This document shows positions 1-9,794 of a DNA stretch of 64,000 bases, in pieces (position 1 is the first letter of the stretch; each line of letters begins with the position of its first letter). The position numbers were made by a program, and so were the translations under genes. A model generated the notes under the pieces. That model made no database searches and was not told where the DNA came from. It worked only from the letters and a program-made list of their open reading frames with translations. Origin of the DNA: Rhabdophis nuchalis (taxonomy: Eukaryota; Chordata; Lepidosauria; Squamata; Natricidae); NCBI GenBank assembly GCA_039707465.1, contig CM077647.1:45073110-45137109 (forward strand), in the 5' to 3' direction.

Positions 1-200
1 TTGGCAGAAGAAACTTTTTTTTGGAGCCTCTCATCCAAAGAATTTCAGCTATTTGGTAAAGACGTGCCTTTTCTGTCGTGGCCCCCATGCTTTGGAACAT
101 CTTGCCTCCTGACTGAGATTTGCTTCCAGCCTTATGGTCTTTTGGAAATTCTTAATGTCTTATTCTACTGGCTGGCTTGGGGCCCTTATGCAGGCATGCT
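1..200 (+). pseudogene. 3'-terminal coding scrap of an L2/CR1-clade LINE
   Basis: A broken reading frame near 82-121 reads V-A-P-M-L-W-N-I-L-P-P-D before a stop. It matches the ending seen in better L2 copies of this window, which read G-P-A-L-W-N-D-L-P-P (for example near 45560 on the minus strand). Downstream in another frame come residues resembling the final F-x-x-x-L-K-T-x-L-F segment. It is a short, decayed end of a reverse-transcriptase ORF cut by the window edge. The exact family is not resolved. Confidence 0.5.
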
Positions 201-294
201 ATGATGGACAAAAGTAACCCTGTATCATCTCTCTTTTTGGTTTTAATCTTTTATTTAATTGTTATTAATCCTAAACTTAATCTTCATTTTAAGA

Positions 295-375
295 ACTGTG
301 GTGGCACAGTTGTTAGAATGCAGTACAATAGGCTAACTCACTGTCATTCCAGGAGTTCGATTCTAAACAGCTCTT
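295..375 (+). mobile_element. Head of a tRNA-derived squamate SINE
   Basis: The segment carries a tRNA-like promoter: an A-box-like stretch near 301-312 and a B-box-like gagttcgattct near 353-364. The text between them resembles the minus-strand SINE at 39567-39785. Only the tRNA-related head is present; the body and 3' tail are missing. Confidence 0.6.
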
Positions 376-1095
376 TTATGTGTTATGTACTTTTTAAATT
401 GAATTAATAAGTAAAGCAAGCTTTAATGCAGTTAATTATGATTGTATGATTTGTATCATATATTTATATCTACTTCTCATCTTCTTTAATAAGTATAAAA
501 TAACTGTAGATCATTTGTTGCAGATTGAGCTTGAATTTTTATGCAAACATTGATTGTATAAAAATTGATTGATAGAAGAGACGATGACTTAATTTGTAAT
601 AATTCATTCAATTTCATTTTAAGTCTTAAGGGAAAGCTCAAACTCTCTAAGAATCTAGAACAGTTCAAAAATATCTGAATAATTTCTTTTTAGTGTACTA
701 ATTTGTTTATTTTGATTCTAAAGTATCAATTTTTTTAGTAAGGATTCTCCTGTTCAATACTTTTGATTTTTTTGTTGTTGTTGGAAAGCTGTTTTTTTTT
801 TTTTTTACATCTTTGCTGGAATATTTAGAAAAGGTTTGTTGAGCTATGCTGAGCCTGAAGACTTTTCGGAGTCTTCTATAAAATACCATCTTTTTATAAT
901 TTTGCTTCAAGGAAAATGAACAAAAGAAATAAACTTTATTTTTATTCTTTTTAAAAAAAAATGCTAGGAGCGCCATCTTGTGGTATGTAGACAGCCACTA
1001 ACCTTTGTAAGGAGTACAATAATAGTTACAATTGAACAATATATATAAAGAACTGATGCAACAATGTGATTATTTTTAGTAGTTTATGGAAATGA
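376..1095. other. AT-rich unique DNA, no gene seen
   Basis: I see no supported coding, RNA or repeat feature. Short open frames here have low-complexity composition. The 14-mer at 970-983 (minus strand CCACAAGATGGCGC) is close to the vertebrate CTCF core motif, but one motif match alone is weak evidence. Confidence 0.5.
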
Positions 1096-1895
1096 CATTT
1101 TGATTACTTTTCTTCCCCAAATTATCGTTGTATAGATTTTTATTTTCAATATAAAAAACAAGTAAAAACATGCAATCATTTTCAACTTTGTATAACATAT
1201 TGTTCGGTCATGTTTTTGTGCATCGGTTTTTACAATTACAAATGTAGTTATTAATTTTCCATCCAGTGTATTAAGTTTAGATATATAAATATATACGTAT
1301 GGAATTAAGACTATTTTTTCTTCATTTCATACCACCTTATTCTCTTGGATAATTAACTATCTGTATGGTAACAAATAGTATTTATCAAAAATTAATCTTT
1401 TTCTGTAGTTATTCAACAAGTAGGAAAAAAAGTTATCGGTAAATTCCTGTTTTATAACATTGTTCTCAATTAAGATAACATAGTCTCAGTTTATTGCAAT
1501 ATCTACCATTCATAACAATTGACTTTTATTTCTTAAAATTCTTTTATATATTATGTCTCCTGATTTCTTTTTTCTAGCCATTGATAAAACAAATTCCATA
1601 CTTTATAAAATTGTTCATCCTCTTGTTCTCTAATTTCAAATGTCAGTTTACTCATTTCAGCACAATCCATAATGGATAATTTCCTCTTGAGAGGGTAATT
1701 TCCTCTTAAGAGGGTAATTTCTCATTTCTCCAATTTTTTGCAAATATAATTCTAGCTGCTGTTAAAACATTCACAATCAAATATTTCAAATGTTTCTGGT
1801 GTGATTCCAAGTAAAAAAAGTTCAGGTTTGAAATCTACATGCTTATGTGTCATTTTCTCAAGCCATATGTGGATTATAGTCCAGTATCTCTTAGC
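1096..1895 (-). pseudogene. L1 LINE ORF2 C-terminus and 3' UTR, decayed
   Basis: Read on the minus strand from about 1895 the sequence gives recognisable L1 ORF2 C-terminal text with frameshifts: R-Y-W-T-I-I-H-I-W-L-E-K, then F-K-P-E-L-F-L-L-G-I, a stretch ending A-A-R-I-I-F-A-K-N-W, and finally W-L-E-K-R-N-Q-E-T followed by a stop at 1551-1553. The AT-rich sequence from 1550 down to about 1096 is its likely 3' UTR. Indels break the frame several times, so it is dead. The L1 assignment rests on characteristic ORF2 C-terminal motifs; the 3' limit is uncertain. Confidence 0.65.
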
Positions 1896-2190
1896 CTCAG
1901 GGCAAGTCCATCATGGAGATGGGTGTGGCATCGCCACAGCACAGAGGCTTTCCCGGAGCTCTGGTAAAGCCCCTGACCCTTTAATGCTGGGACGGTCTAA
2001 AAATAGACCCAAGTTGTCCCGTAGAGATGACAAGAGGAAGGGGAATTCCCGGAGACCCCAGAGACGTTTGCAAAGTCTCTGCAGGTCAGGGAGAAATCCC
2101 TGTTTCCCAGCATTTTAGTACCACCACCACCCCGGCGGGTGGACAAAGCAGCTGACAGCCCTAAAAGACAAAGCAAGGAAAACAACATGC
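1896..2190. other. GC-rich unassigned block
   Basis: This block is clearly richer in GC than the DNA around it. It holds open frames on both strands (105 and 63 codons) with no recognisable domain. It sits between a minus-strand L1 3' end and the 5' region of a plus-strand L1. It may be LINE 5' UTR sequence, but I could not match it to another copy in the window. Confidence 0.3.
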
Positions 2191-2815
2191 CGTTCGGTGA
2201 GAGAACTTTTTTTTTTCAAATTTATTACTTTGTAAGAGAGCATCCTGAGATGGAAACCTAAGGCAAAATAGAAAGTAATCTGAAGTGAAGCGGCAGAATT
2301 TTTAATTGTAAATGTCCTGGGTTTTGCGCTTCCTTTTTCAATCGGAAGCCAGTCTGGACTTTCGCTGAAAGTGAATGTGGATTGCCGGCTTGGAGCCTCT
2401 TCTCCATTCTGAATAGAAGGAATGGACTGGATTTATTTCTTTAACTACTAGAGACTATTCTTTAAGTTACTTTTCTTTTTACTATTTTCTTTTTTAATCC
2501 TTAGACTTTTTCCTGCTCTTATATTCTTCTCTTAATTTTTAAATCTTGGCTTTTTTTTTTTAAGAGAAAGAAGAAAGGCTGAGCCAATAGAAATTGCTGA
2601 TTGGTTACATTTTAATACTGCCACCCAGTGGCAGAGAAAAAATTATTAAATCTTTATGGCTGGGTCTGTTTAGGGAAAATTTTATTATTCAAGGCCACAA
2701 GATTGGGTTATCAAAATACAACTGTCTTTTTAAGTATTCCTTGTGGAAACATCAGACTTTGGCTATTTAGCAAGGAGGGCGAATGAAAGGAACTATCAAA
2801 TGGGAATTGGAGTGA
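2191..2815 (+). mobile_element. 5' region (left part) of a plus-strand L1
   Basis: This sequence precedes the ORF1-only L1 relative and is continuous, across that element's duplicated target, with 7189 onward, where L1 ORF1 and ORF2 follow. It is therefore inferred to be the left part of the host L1's 5' UTR. It has no long frame and holds several T-rich runs. The left boundary is a guess. Confidence 0.45.
2797..2815. repeat. Left target-site duplication of ORF1-only L1 copy A
   Basis: The 19-mer caaatgggaattggagtga occurs here and again at 7170-7188, exactly flanking the element. The first base may belong to the element's tail. This length is typical of L1-style target-primed insertion. Confidence 0.9.
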
Positions 2816-3662
2816 GAGATTGCTTCCGGCTTCCGGACAAGACGACGCGTTTTCTGACACGTCCACCGCTTGGTTCTTTTGGTGAGCACCTTCGGGGGCA
2901 GGGGGCTCCTGTAGAGAGCCCCCACCGTACAGGCGGCTGTGGGAGGCCCCCACCCAGATGGCGGTCAGGGGGGCATGCCCATCTCACTCCAGGAGCTGAA
3001 AGACAGAATGCGGGGGGAAGAGTCCTCTCTCCAAAGGAGTGCTGGAACAACGAAAGTTTGGAGAACGGGCTGAAACGCCGGAGTTGGAGGACTGCACCAA
3101 GATTCTGGACAGCTGCGTGGACTGTGAGTTATTGACTTTAATGCACTCAACTCTTTGAAAAGAAGAATAGAGGGGGGAGTTGCCAGAAACCCCCCCTCAG
3201 AATTAAGCGGCATTTTAAAATGCTCCCCGGGATCGGGGAGAAGGAGAAAGTGAAACATCCGAATTAACATAAAGAAAGGGAAATGTATTACCATATATGG
3301 AGTTGCTAAAGAAACTTTGTATCCGAGCCTTGCTACAGTTAAAATGAAACTTTCGCTGATTCTTCACTGCCGCTAACGGGGCGGAAAAATGGCGCTTCCT
3401 TGTTCCCAGCTGTAAACATTCTTTGACGAGAACATTTCTTCACCTTTACAAGATCAAAGCCACCCAAGTGGCTCTCGGTGTTTCTCCCATTGCGAGCCTT
3501 TTTACTTTATTTTTTTAGATGGATGGGATGATACAATTGTTTCTCTGGATTTTAAACAGTACAACATTTTGAACTTTGATATAGACTTTTCCTTCTCTCG
3601 GACTTCACTGACTGTCTGCCCTTCGACGCCATCTTTTGTCATAAGAACTTAAAACTTTAACA

Positions 3663-4445
3663 ATGGCAGCGAAAAAGCCTCCGATGGGGAAATCACTCTC
3701 CACTCCACCTTCTACAAAGGCCAGTCCATCCCTACAGCAGGCAAAAATTTCTACAATGCTCCAGAAAGAAACATCAGGAGAGGACACTCCACCAACAATA
3801 GAGGAGATGCTGCAAAGCATAATGAAGGAAATAAGAGAGATCCGGAAAGACAATATAAGCACAAAATTGGAATTATTGGAGGCACAAAGAGCTATAACAG
3901 AAAATAAACAAAAAATTGATGGGTTGGACGGAGCAGCAGTTGAGAGGGAAGAGATGAAGGAATTTCAGAAAGATATTACAGATATTACTGGTCATATGTC
4001 AAGAATCGATTTTGAACAAATGTCTTTTTTTTTTAAGGTTTCAAAACGTCCCAGAGTCAGACTCTGAGAATTTAAAAGATTTAATGAGCATGATTTTAGC
4101 AGAATATACTAAAAAGAATAAAGAACATATTTGGGGGGATATAGACCTAATTTAAAGAATCAATTCAGCATATGCCAGAATAAATAATGTACCCAGAGAG
4201 ATTCATATTAAATTTGTAAAAAGGTCAACAAGGGATGAGATTCTGAGAGCGCAGAGGGGAGGACCTTTGATATATCAACAAAAAGAGATTGCCATATTGA
4301 AACAGATCCCTAAAAAAAATCGAGAAATAAGAAGGAAATATTCCTTCTTATCAAAAAAATTATATAAAAAAGGGGTGTGTTTCAAATGGTTAATGCCAGA
4401 GAGAATGTTGGTGTTCTGGGAGGGAGGCAGAGCTAGAATTAAAAC
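3663..4445 (+). pseudogene. L1-type ORF1 protein, N-terminal and central part (copy A)
   Basis: The likely start is the ATG at 3663. The first roughly 100 codons are rich in Lys, Glu and Leu (for example K-E-I-R-E-I-R-K-D and L-E-L-L-E-A-Q-R-A), as expected of the ORF1p coiled coil. After M-S-R-I-D-F-E-Q-M the frame shifts inside a T8 run near 4026-4033; copy B reads Y-F-L-R-F-Q-N-V-P-E-S there. The RNA-binding and C-terminal part follows (I-A-I-L-K-Q-I-P, F-W-E-G-G-R-A-R-I-K-T) until the L2 insertion at 4446. An internal stop near 4153 also breaks the frame. The family function is binding of the element's own RNA; this copy is not expected to make protein. Confidence 0.85.
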
Positions 4446-4523
<78 letters not shown>

Positions 4524-4524
4524 T
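4446..4524 (+). repeat. (TAA)n microsatellite, tail of an L2 LINE
   Basis: About 26 TAA units abut the reverse-complemented L2 3' end that begins near 4525. The same arrangement occurs at 45187-45275 (minus-strand L2) and 33757-33781 (plus-strand L2), so the array is the grown 3' tail of this L2 subfamily. Confidence 0.9.
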
Positions 4525-4714
4525 TTAATTTATAGACCGCTTCCTCTCCCCGAAGGGACTCGGAGCAGTGCACAGGGGAATTAAAATATACAAACATAAA
4601 TATACATATAGATAAAATCAAGATTAAACAATTTATCCCTGCGCTAAAAACACAAAATACTAAAAAAGCTAAACCCCTTAAAAACCTCAATTAAAACAAT
4701 AAACAGATGACTAA

Positions 4715-6570
4715 TCAACTTCCTCCAGATGAGTGTGGTTGTGCCACCACACTCTGTACAACCTTCGCCAGAAAGTGAAGGTTGGAGACCGGATGGTAAT
4801 TAACCAACAATGCTGGGTCCAGAGAGGGCTTCTTCAGGAGGGGTCTCACCATCGCCTTTTTAAGGGAGGCAGGCAAGAACCCCTCACTCAGGGAAGCGTT
4901 GACCACCTCCTGGAGCCAGCCTCGTGTAACCTCCCAGGATGCCAGTACAAGCCAGGAGGGACATGGGTCCAATAAACATGTGGTAGCTCGCAGTCGCCCA
5001 CGTAACCTGTCCATATCTTCGGAAGTAACAGAGTCAAACTCTTCCCACAAAACTGTCTCAAGATCTGCCTCGGGGCATCCCACTGGGCCACTTTCGATGG
5101 AGGCTAACTCGCTCCGAATCTGAGCGATTTTATGCTGCAGATAAATCCCAAATTCCTCTGCTCTACCCTGTAAAGGGGTTTCCCGCACCCTCTGTTGAAG
5201 GAGGGAGCGGGTCACCCTAAACAGGGCGGCAGGGCGGTTATCTGCGGATGCGATGAGAGTGGCACAATGATGACATTTAGCCACTCTCAGCGCCACAAGG
5301 TAAGTCCGTAAATGGGCTCTCACCTGTGTTCGGTCAGATTCAGACCGTGTGGATCTCCATCTCCTCTCTAGGCATCTCTTGTGGTGCTTCATCACCCTCA
5401 GCTCCTCGGTGAACCAAGGAGCCTGGGTGATTCGTCGCCACAAGAGAGGCTGCAAGGGCGTGACCCGATCCAAGGCCCCCGTGGCCGCAGTATTCCATGC
5501 GGCCACGAGGTCCTCCATTGGGGCGCGGGTCAAGGACACAGGAAATGGCCCAAGCGCCGTCTGGAACCTATCAGGGTCCATCAGGTGCCTGGGGCGGAAC
5601 CATATAGGTGACTCAGGTTCCGCCTCCCCACGGTGGGGTGTAGCAATTGGAAAGTCGAGCCGGAGAAGGAGTGGTCTGACCATGACAGGGGTGTGATGGC
5701 TATATCCCCTATACCCAGATCACTCTTCCATTGACCAGAGACAAAGATTAGGTCCAGCATGTGTCCTCCCTCGTGCGTGGGGCCCCGAATTACTTGGGTC
5801 AGGTCCATGGCTGTCATGGAGGCCATGAACTCCCAAGCTGCCTCTGATGATTCGCCCACCGATGGCAGATTAAAGTCCCCCATGACAACCAGTCTGGGGG
5901 TCTCAACCGCCATCGCGGCGATCATCTCAAGGAGCTCGGGCAGGGCTGCTGTTACATAGCGGGGAGCCAACTGCCTCCCTAGGCCCCACTTCACGCAGAG
6001 GGACTCACAGCCGGTGGTCTGTGGTACAATGGTCTCTCTCGGCTCAAGGCCTTCCCTAACAATAACCCCTACCCCTTCACCTCTGCCTAGGGCCCGAGGC
6101 TGATGAAAAGCGCGGTAACCTGGCGGGCACATTTCTACGAGGTGAAGTCCTCCCTCGTGGCCCAGCCAGGTCTCCGCTATTCCCACCAGGTCCGGCTCCC
6201 CCTCCGACACAAGGTCGTGGATGAGGGGGCTTTGTTGACCACGGACCTGGCGTTGCAAAACATCAGCCTCGGGCCCTGGCTCTGTAATCCCTGACCACCT
6301 AGCCTGCGGGGGTTGTGGCTCCTGACCGTTTGCAACCATCGGCCTTGTGCCCCCAAACGGGAAGATGAAACCTGTCTCCCATTGGACCTGCCCCTCCCTA
6401 CGACCGTCTCGATAGATCGGCCCTCAATGGGAACGTCCTGTGTATCCCCCCTCTTAATGGATCCATCTGCTTCCTTCCTCGGTCTGCTGGCTCTGCCCAT
6501 TCCCTTCTCACTAGCCTCAACCTGTCTATACCCTCCCCCCTCCCTGGTGCCCCCTAAAATAGATAACACA
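4715..6570 (-). pseudogene. L2 ORF2 remnant: endonuclease plus N-terminal RT
   Basis: Endonuclease motifs are visible on the minus strand: N-A-R-S-V-V-N-K-A, I-A-E-T-W-L-G-H-E, M-G-D-F-N-L-P-S and W-S-D-H-S. The N of N-A-R-S, the E of A-E-T, the D and N of G-D-F-N and the D-H pair are the family's catalytic or metal-binding positions. RT text runs to N-Y-H-P-V-S-N-L-H-F-L-A-K-V-V and then stops at a deletion. The RT active-site aspartates are absent. Frames near 5581-6339 and 4715-5683 overlap, showing at least one frameshift. Confidence 0.8.
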
Positions 6571-6793
6571 TTTCTAACTAAAAAAACCCTGAGACCGCGC
6601 TTCGCCCACCTCTCCGGATTAATAAATCCCTCATCAAGGTGGGCCCTTGTTAAAGCGGAGGGCCAGACCTGCGAGAGCGGGGACTCTCGCAGTAATAATA
6701 GCTTATTACTTAATACCTTAGATATATCGATATGAATAAATAATTAATAAATAATTAAATATAAATATAATATGCAGGTCATATAAATATAGA

Positions 6794-6934
6794 GTAGAAG
6801 AGGCTGAGGCCTTTCTTAAAAAACATGCCTCAACCCTGGAGGACGATGTGGGAATGGGAGGGGCCATGGCTCCGCCCACTGGTGGTAAGGAAGAAGAAGA
6901 AACAATAGCAAAGAGGCTAAGATCACAAAAATGA
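6794..6934 (+). pseudogene. L1-type ORF1 protein C-terminus (copy A, right part)
   Basis: The frame resumes after the L2 with V-E-E-A-E-A-F-L-K-K-H and ends K-R-L-R-S-Q-K before the TGA at 6932-6934. The same ending is found in copies B and C, and in all three it is followed by the same 3' UTR sequence, not by an ORF2. This junction defines the ORF1-only family. Confidence 0.85.
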
Positions 6935-7169
6935 TTTTTTTTTATTTGTATTGTAACTCCTACATGGATGTTAACACGAACAAATGATTGAATGCATGGA
7001 ATTTATGATATGAAAAGTATGTATTTCTTTCCACCTTTTATTGAAATTATTTTGTATGAAGTCTCGGAGGAGGTTACCAACCCTGACATGGAAGCTCTAA
7101 AATATTTGTTAAATACCCTACATACCCCTTTCCTATTATAAAATTGTAAAATCAATAAAAATTGTTATA
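6935..7169 (+). other. 3' UTR of ORF1-only L1 relative, copy A
   Basis: About 235 bp, AT-rich. It contains text shared with copies B and C: an actcctacatggatgtt-like stretch near the start, a tatgaagtctcggagga motif near 7056-7072, acatggaagctctaaaatat near 7086-7105, and a final aatcaataaaaattgtta. It lacks a pure poly(A) tail. It is presumably what an L1-type reverse transcriptase recognises in trans; that is inference. Confidence 0.75.
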
Positions 7170-7188
7170 CAAATGGGAATTGGAGTGA
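7170..7188. repeat. Right target-site duplication of ORF1-only L1 copy A
   Basis: Perfect repeat of 2797-2815 (19 bases). Immediately to the right the host L1's 5' UTR continues. Confidence 0.9.
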
Positions 7189-7800
7189 CCTTGAAGAGAC
7201 TTTTACATCAAAAGTCGAAAGAAAGTTTTCTATTTGAAGCTTGTTTGGACTCTTTTGGACTACTCGACTTGGCTGTGGTATTTGGATTACTTTGTTTAAG
7301 AGGAGACAACTTTTATTCTTCTCTTGTTTTTTTTCTTTCTTTGCCAGTTTTTTACGTTTCTGGTCAAAGATTGCAACCTTTGAACTATAAGTATAGTCAT
7401 TTTTTATCTTTTTATCTTTTTATTTTTTTCCTTCTCTGAATCTTATATTGTGGAATCACATAGATTTTAAAAAAAATTCTTTTTTTTTCTTTTTTTGATT
7501 TTAGACCAACAGATTATAGAATAAAATTTTTGGTACACCTCTCTTCTTTCCTTTTTCCTTTTTTTTCTTTTCCCTTTTTTTCCTTATTACCTTATTATTA
7601 ATATAAAAAAAATAATTTTCACTTTTCATTTTTTACTCACTTTTTGAATTAGGTTTTTTGTGCTACCCTGTGGATATTTCATTTTTTTTTCTTTCCCTTG
7701 CTTTCTTTTTCTCTTTTCCCTTTCCCCCCCTTTCTTTTCTTGCTGTTTTTCTTATCCTATACTTACTCCCCCTACCTTTTCTATAGTAGCTAATTTGTAT
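7189..7800 (+). mobile_element. 5' UTR (right part) of the host L1
   Basis: A T-rich leader with long pyrimidine runs (7430-7790) leads into an L1 ORF1. The 88-codon frame at 7173-7439 is hydrophobic but shows no domain and lies in this leader, so it is not called as a gene. Confidence 0.5.
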
Positions 7801-7841
7801 TAGATTAAATTACGGCTCAAAAGAGAAAGAATAAAACCTGG

Positions 7842-8944
7842 AACATGAGTAGGAAGACAATTGCTGCCCAGCTGGCTCAGCAACAATGACCCCAATGCCC
7901 TCACCGGCAGGAGGGCAAAGGACAATACAGGCAATGCTTCAACAAGAAAAACAAGAAAAGGGCAAAGGTATAACACTTGAGACAGTCTTGCAAGAACTAC
8001 GGATGTGAGGAGACAGCACAGATGGAAAATTAGATACACTAGTAAAGAAGTCTGAAGACATGGAAAAAAAGATGAAGACAATGGAACAAAAAATAGAGAA
8101 CATAGAAAAAAAATGGCCCTGACAGAAGGAAAAATAGAAATGATGCAGCAGTGGATGATGAAGCAGGAGGAATCCATACACAAGATGGAGGAAAGATTTG
8201 AAGAAAGAGAAAAGAAAAATGAAGACTTCGATACTAGGTTGAGTGACATGGAAAAAGAAAGCAGTGGAACAATAGGATGGGAGATGGATCGAGCCAAATA
8301 TTTTCTAAGATTTCAAAACATAATAGAAGGAAAAGGAGAGAATATGCTACTAATAATACCTGAAATCCTGGCTGAGATGTTGGAGATGCCCCAAGAGCAG
8401 GTGAGAGATAGTATAGACGATGCCTTTCGAGTAAACACAAGATATGCAACTAGAAACGCACTCCCAAGAGAAGTACATGTAAGATTTACCAAAAAAGTAC
8501 TGAGATTTCAAATACTGCAGAAAATAAGAGACAGAAAACTTGAATACAAAGGAAATTCTGGTTTTAAAACAAATCCCAAGAAGGGTGAGAGAGAAGAGAA
8601 GAAGATACCAATTCTTGACTACAATTTTGATTAGGAAAGGTGCTCAGTATAGATGGCTTATACCGGAAGGTCTAATATTCTCATGGGAAAGACAGAGATA
8701 CAGAATTGACACTTTGGAAAAAGCAGAAACTTTCTATAAAGACTACTTCAAAGGGACAGCGGAGAAGACTGATAAAGAAGATTCACTGTTATCACTGCTA
8801 GATACACCTGTGATTGAAATGGAGATGTTAGAAGGTGTGGTAGGTGGAATTGTTATAGAAGAAGAGGCCCTAGGAAAGGTAGGATCTAGAGAACAGAGAG
8901 AACCAAGATCAACCAGAGCTATAAACCCTTCGTATAAAACATAA
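7842..8944 (+). pseudogene. L1 ORF1 protein, frameshifted (host L1)
   Basis: The first plausible ATG (7842) meets a stop within about 20 codons. The main frame runs 8113-8634 with a charged, coiled-coil-like start (K-M-E-E-R-F-E-E-R-E-K-K), then Y-F-L-R-F-Q-N-I, matching the L-R-F-Q-N-x-P-E signature of ORF1p in the copy-B element. A frameshift near 8540-8560 moves the C-terminal part to another frame (I-L-V-L-K-Q-I-P-R-R-V-R-E-K, then L-I-P-E-G-L-I-F-S-W-E). The protein is related to, but clearly different from, the ORF1-only family. Its stop at 8942-8944 lies two bases before the ORF2 start codon, the tight ORF1-ORF2 spacing expected of L1. Confidence 0.75.
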
Positions 8945-8946
8945 GC

Positions 8947-9390
8947 ATGGAAGAAAACAAAATGTTTACAGTTAATATAAATGGACCCAATTCCCCAATT
9001 AAAAGAAGGAAAATATTTCATAAATTGGAAAAGTTAAGATTAGATGTAATTTGTCTACAAGAAGTACATATTCAAAGAAGAGATGGGCATTTATTAACCC
9101 AGCCAAAACTTGGGAAAATCTTTACTTCATTGGCAGATTGTAAGAAAAGAGGAGTGGTTTTTTATAGTAAAGACAAAATACCGGCAAAATACTGGTGGAA
9201 ATTATGGACAACAAAAAAATACTTTTGATTGCAATTTATGCACCTAATCAAAAACAAGATGAATTTTACAAAGAACTCCACAAGAAAATTGTGGACTTGG
9301 AACATGCAGGTTTTAACGGAATCACAAACCAGAATATAGACTATAAAACATGCGAGACAGCAAAAATAAACAGGAAAATACTCCCAAAAT
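8947..9390 (+). pseudogene. L1 ORF2 endonuclease domain, truncated
   Basis: The ATG at 8947 opens an APE-type endonuclease: V-N-I-N-G-P-N-S-P-I-K-R-R-K near residue 10, then L-D-V-I-C-L-Q-E-V-H-I-Q with the catalytic E of L-Q-E. After a frameshift near 9195 come L-L-I-A-I-Y-A-P-N-Q, then F-N-G-I-T-N-Q-N-I-D-Y-K-T and R-K-I-L-P-K-S-F-F. At 9391 the text runs into an unrelated T-rich sequence. The endonuclease nicks DNA for target-primed reverse transcription in live L1; here the domain is broken. The RT domain that should follow is not found nearby. Confidence 0.8.
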
Positions 9391-9790
9391 CCTTTTTTAT
9401 TTTTTTAAATTTTATTTTTTTTAATAAAACAAAAATTACAAAAATACAAAAAGGAAAAACCATCATTCTACATTGTATCCTTTGGAAAGTATGTCAACTG
9501 GTTACACATAACTCTTGTGTGTTTCTAGAACCATCATTGCTCATTAATCTCAATTCATAGATTTTAAATAAAAAAAATTCATTATATACCTTAATATCAT
9601 TACATTAGAATTCTCCTCTAATATTCCATATTTAGTCTATCTTCTTCTTCAGACAAGTCTTACTTAAACATAACCACATAATGGCATCCATTGTACATTC
9701 CAAAAAAGACCCCTCCTGATACTTCACCCTGGAAACAAATTCTGCATAGAAATCGCGTTGTTTCTAGCCCCCCTTTTTATTAAGCAATAT
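9391..9790 (-). mobile_element. Reversed A-tailed retroelement 3' end, unidentified
   Basis: A T-rich run at 9391-9422, read in reverse, looks like an AATAAA-containing A-tail, followed by AT-rich sequence with no clear coding text. It abruptly ends the L1 ORF2 frame, so it looks like a minus-strand insertion. Its left side is cut by the L2 at 9795. The stretch 13271-13955 may be its other half. Family not recognised. Confidence 0.35.
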
Positions 9791-9794
9791 CTAT

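Larger units (their letters stand above)
4446..6793 (-). mobile_element. L2-clade LINE nested in ORF1-only copy A, internally deleted
   Basis: The element is reversed. Its 3' end (TAA tail, then the conserved motif ending in a cggag-type terminus) is at 4446-4580 and its 5' part is near 6790. The endonuclease and the first part of the reverse transcriptase are present, but text jumps from the RT region (near 4715) straight into the 3' UTR (near 4708). About the last half of RT and the ORF end are missing. It interrupts ORF1 of copy A: the residues R-I-K-T end at the left edge and V-E-E-A-E resume at about 6794. No clear target duplication was found. Confidence 0.85.
2816..7169 (+). mobile_element. 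ORF1-only L1 relative (HAL1-like), copy A, split by an L2
   Basis: The order is a GC-rich 5' UTR (2816-3662), an L1-type ORF1 (3663-4445 resuming 6794-6934), then directly a 3' UTR ending in a cleavage-signal-like caataaaaattgtt at 7153-7166. There is no ORF2 between the ORF1 stop and the 3' UTR. A minus-strand L2 occupies 4446-6793; without it the element is about 2.0 kb. Perfect 19-bp duplications bracket it, so the whole unit inserted as a piece and is not a fragment of a longer L1. It lies in the 5' UTR of another L1. Copies B (47868-49910) and C (27097-27551) share the ORF1-to-3'UTR junction. Confidence 0.85.

Noticed and set aside
5349..5696. Plus-strand frames opposite L2 coding regions (also 6313-6735, 10303-11178, 15135-15503, 46458-46832)
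   Set aside because: They are antisense shadows of L2 ORF2 and recur at the same place in each L2 copy.
7842..9390. Assigning the 5' L1 (7189-9390) and the ORF2 tail (13962-18020) to one element with certainty
   Set aside because: Orientation and order fit, but the RT domain between is missing and no duplication links the parts, so they may be two L1 copies.
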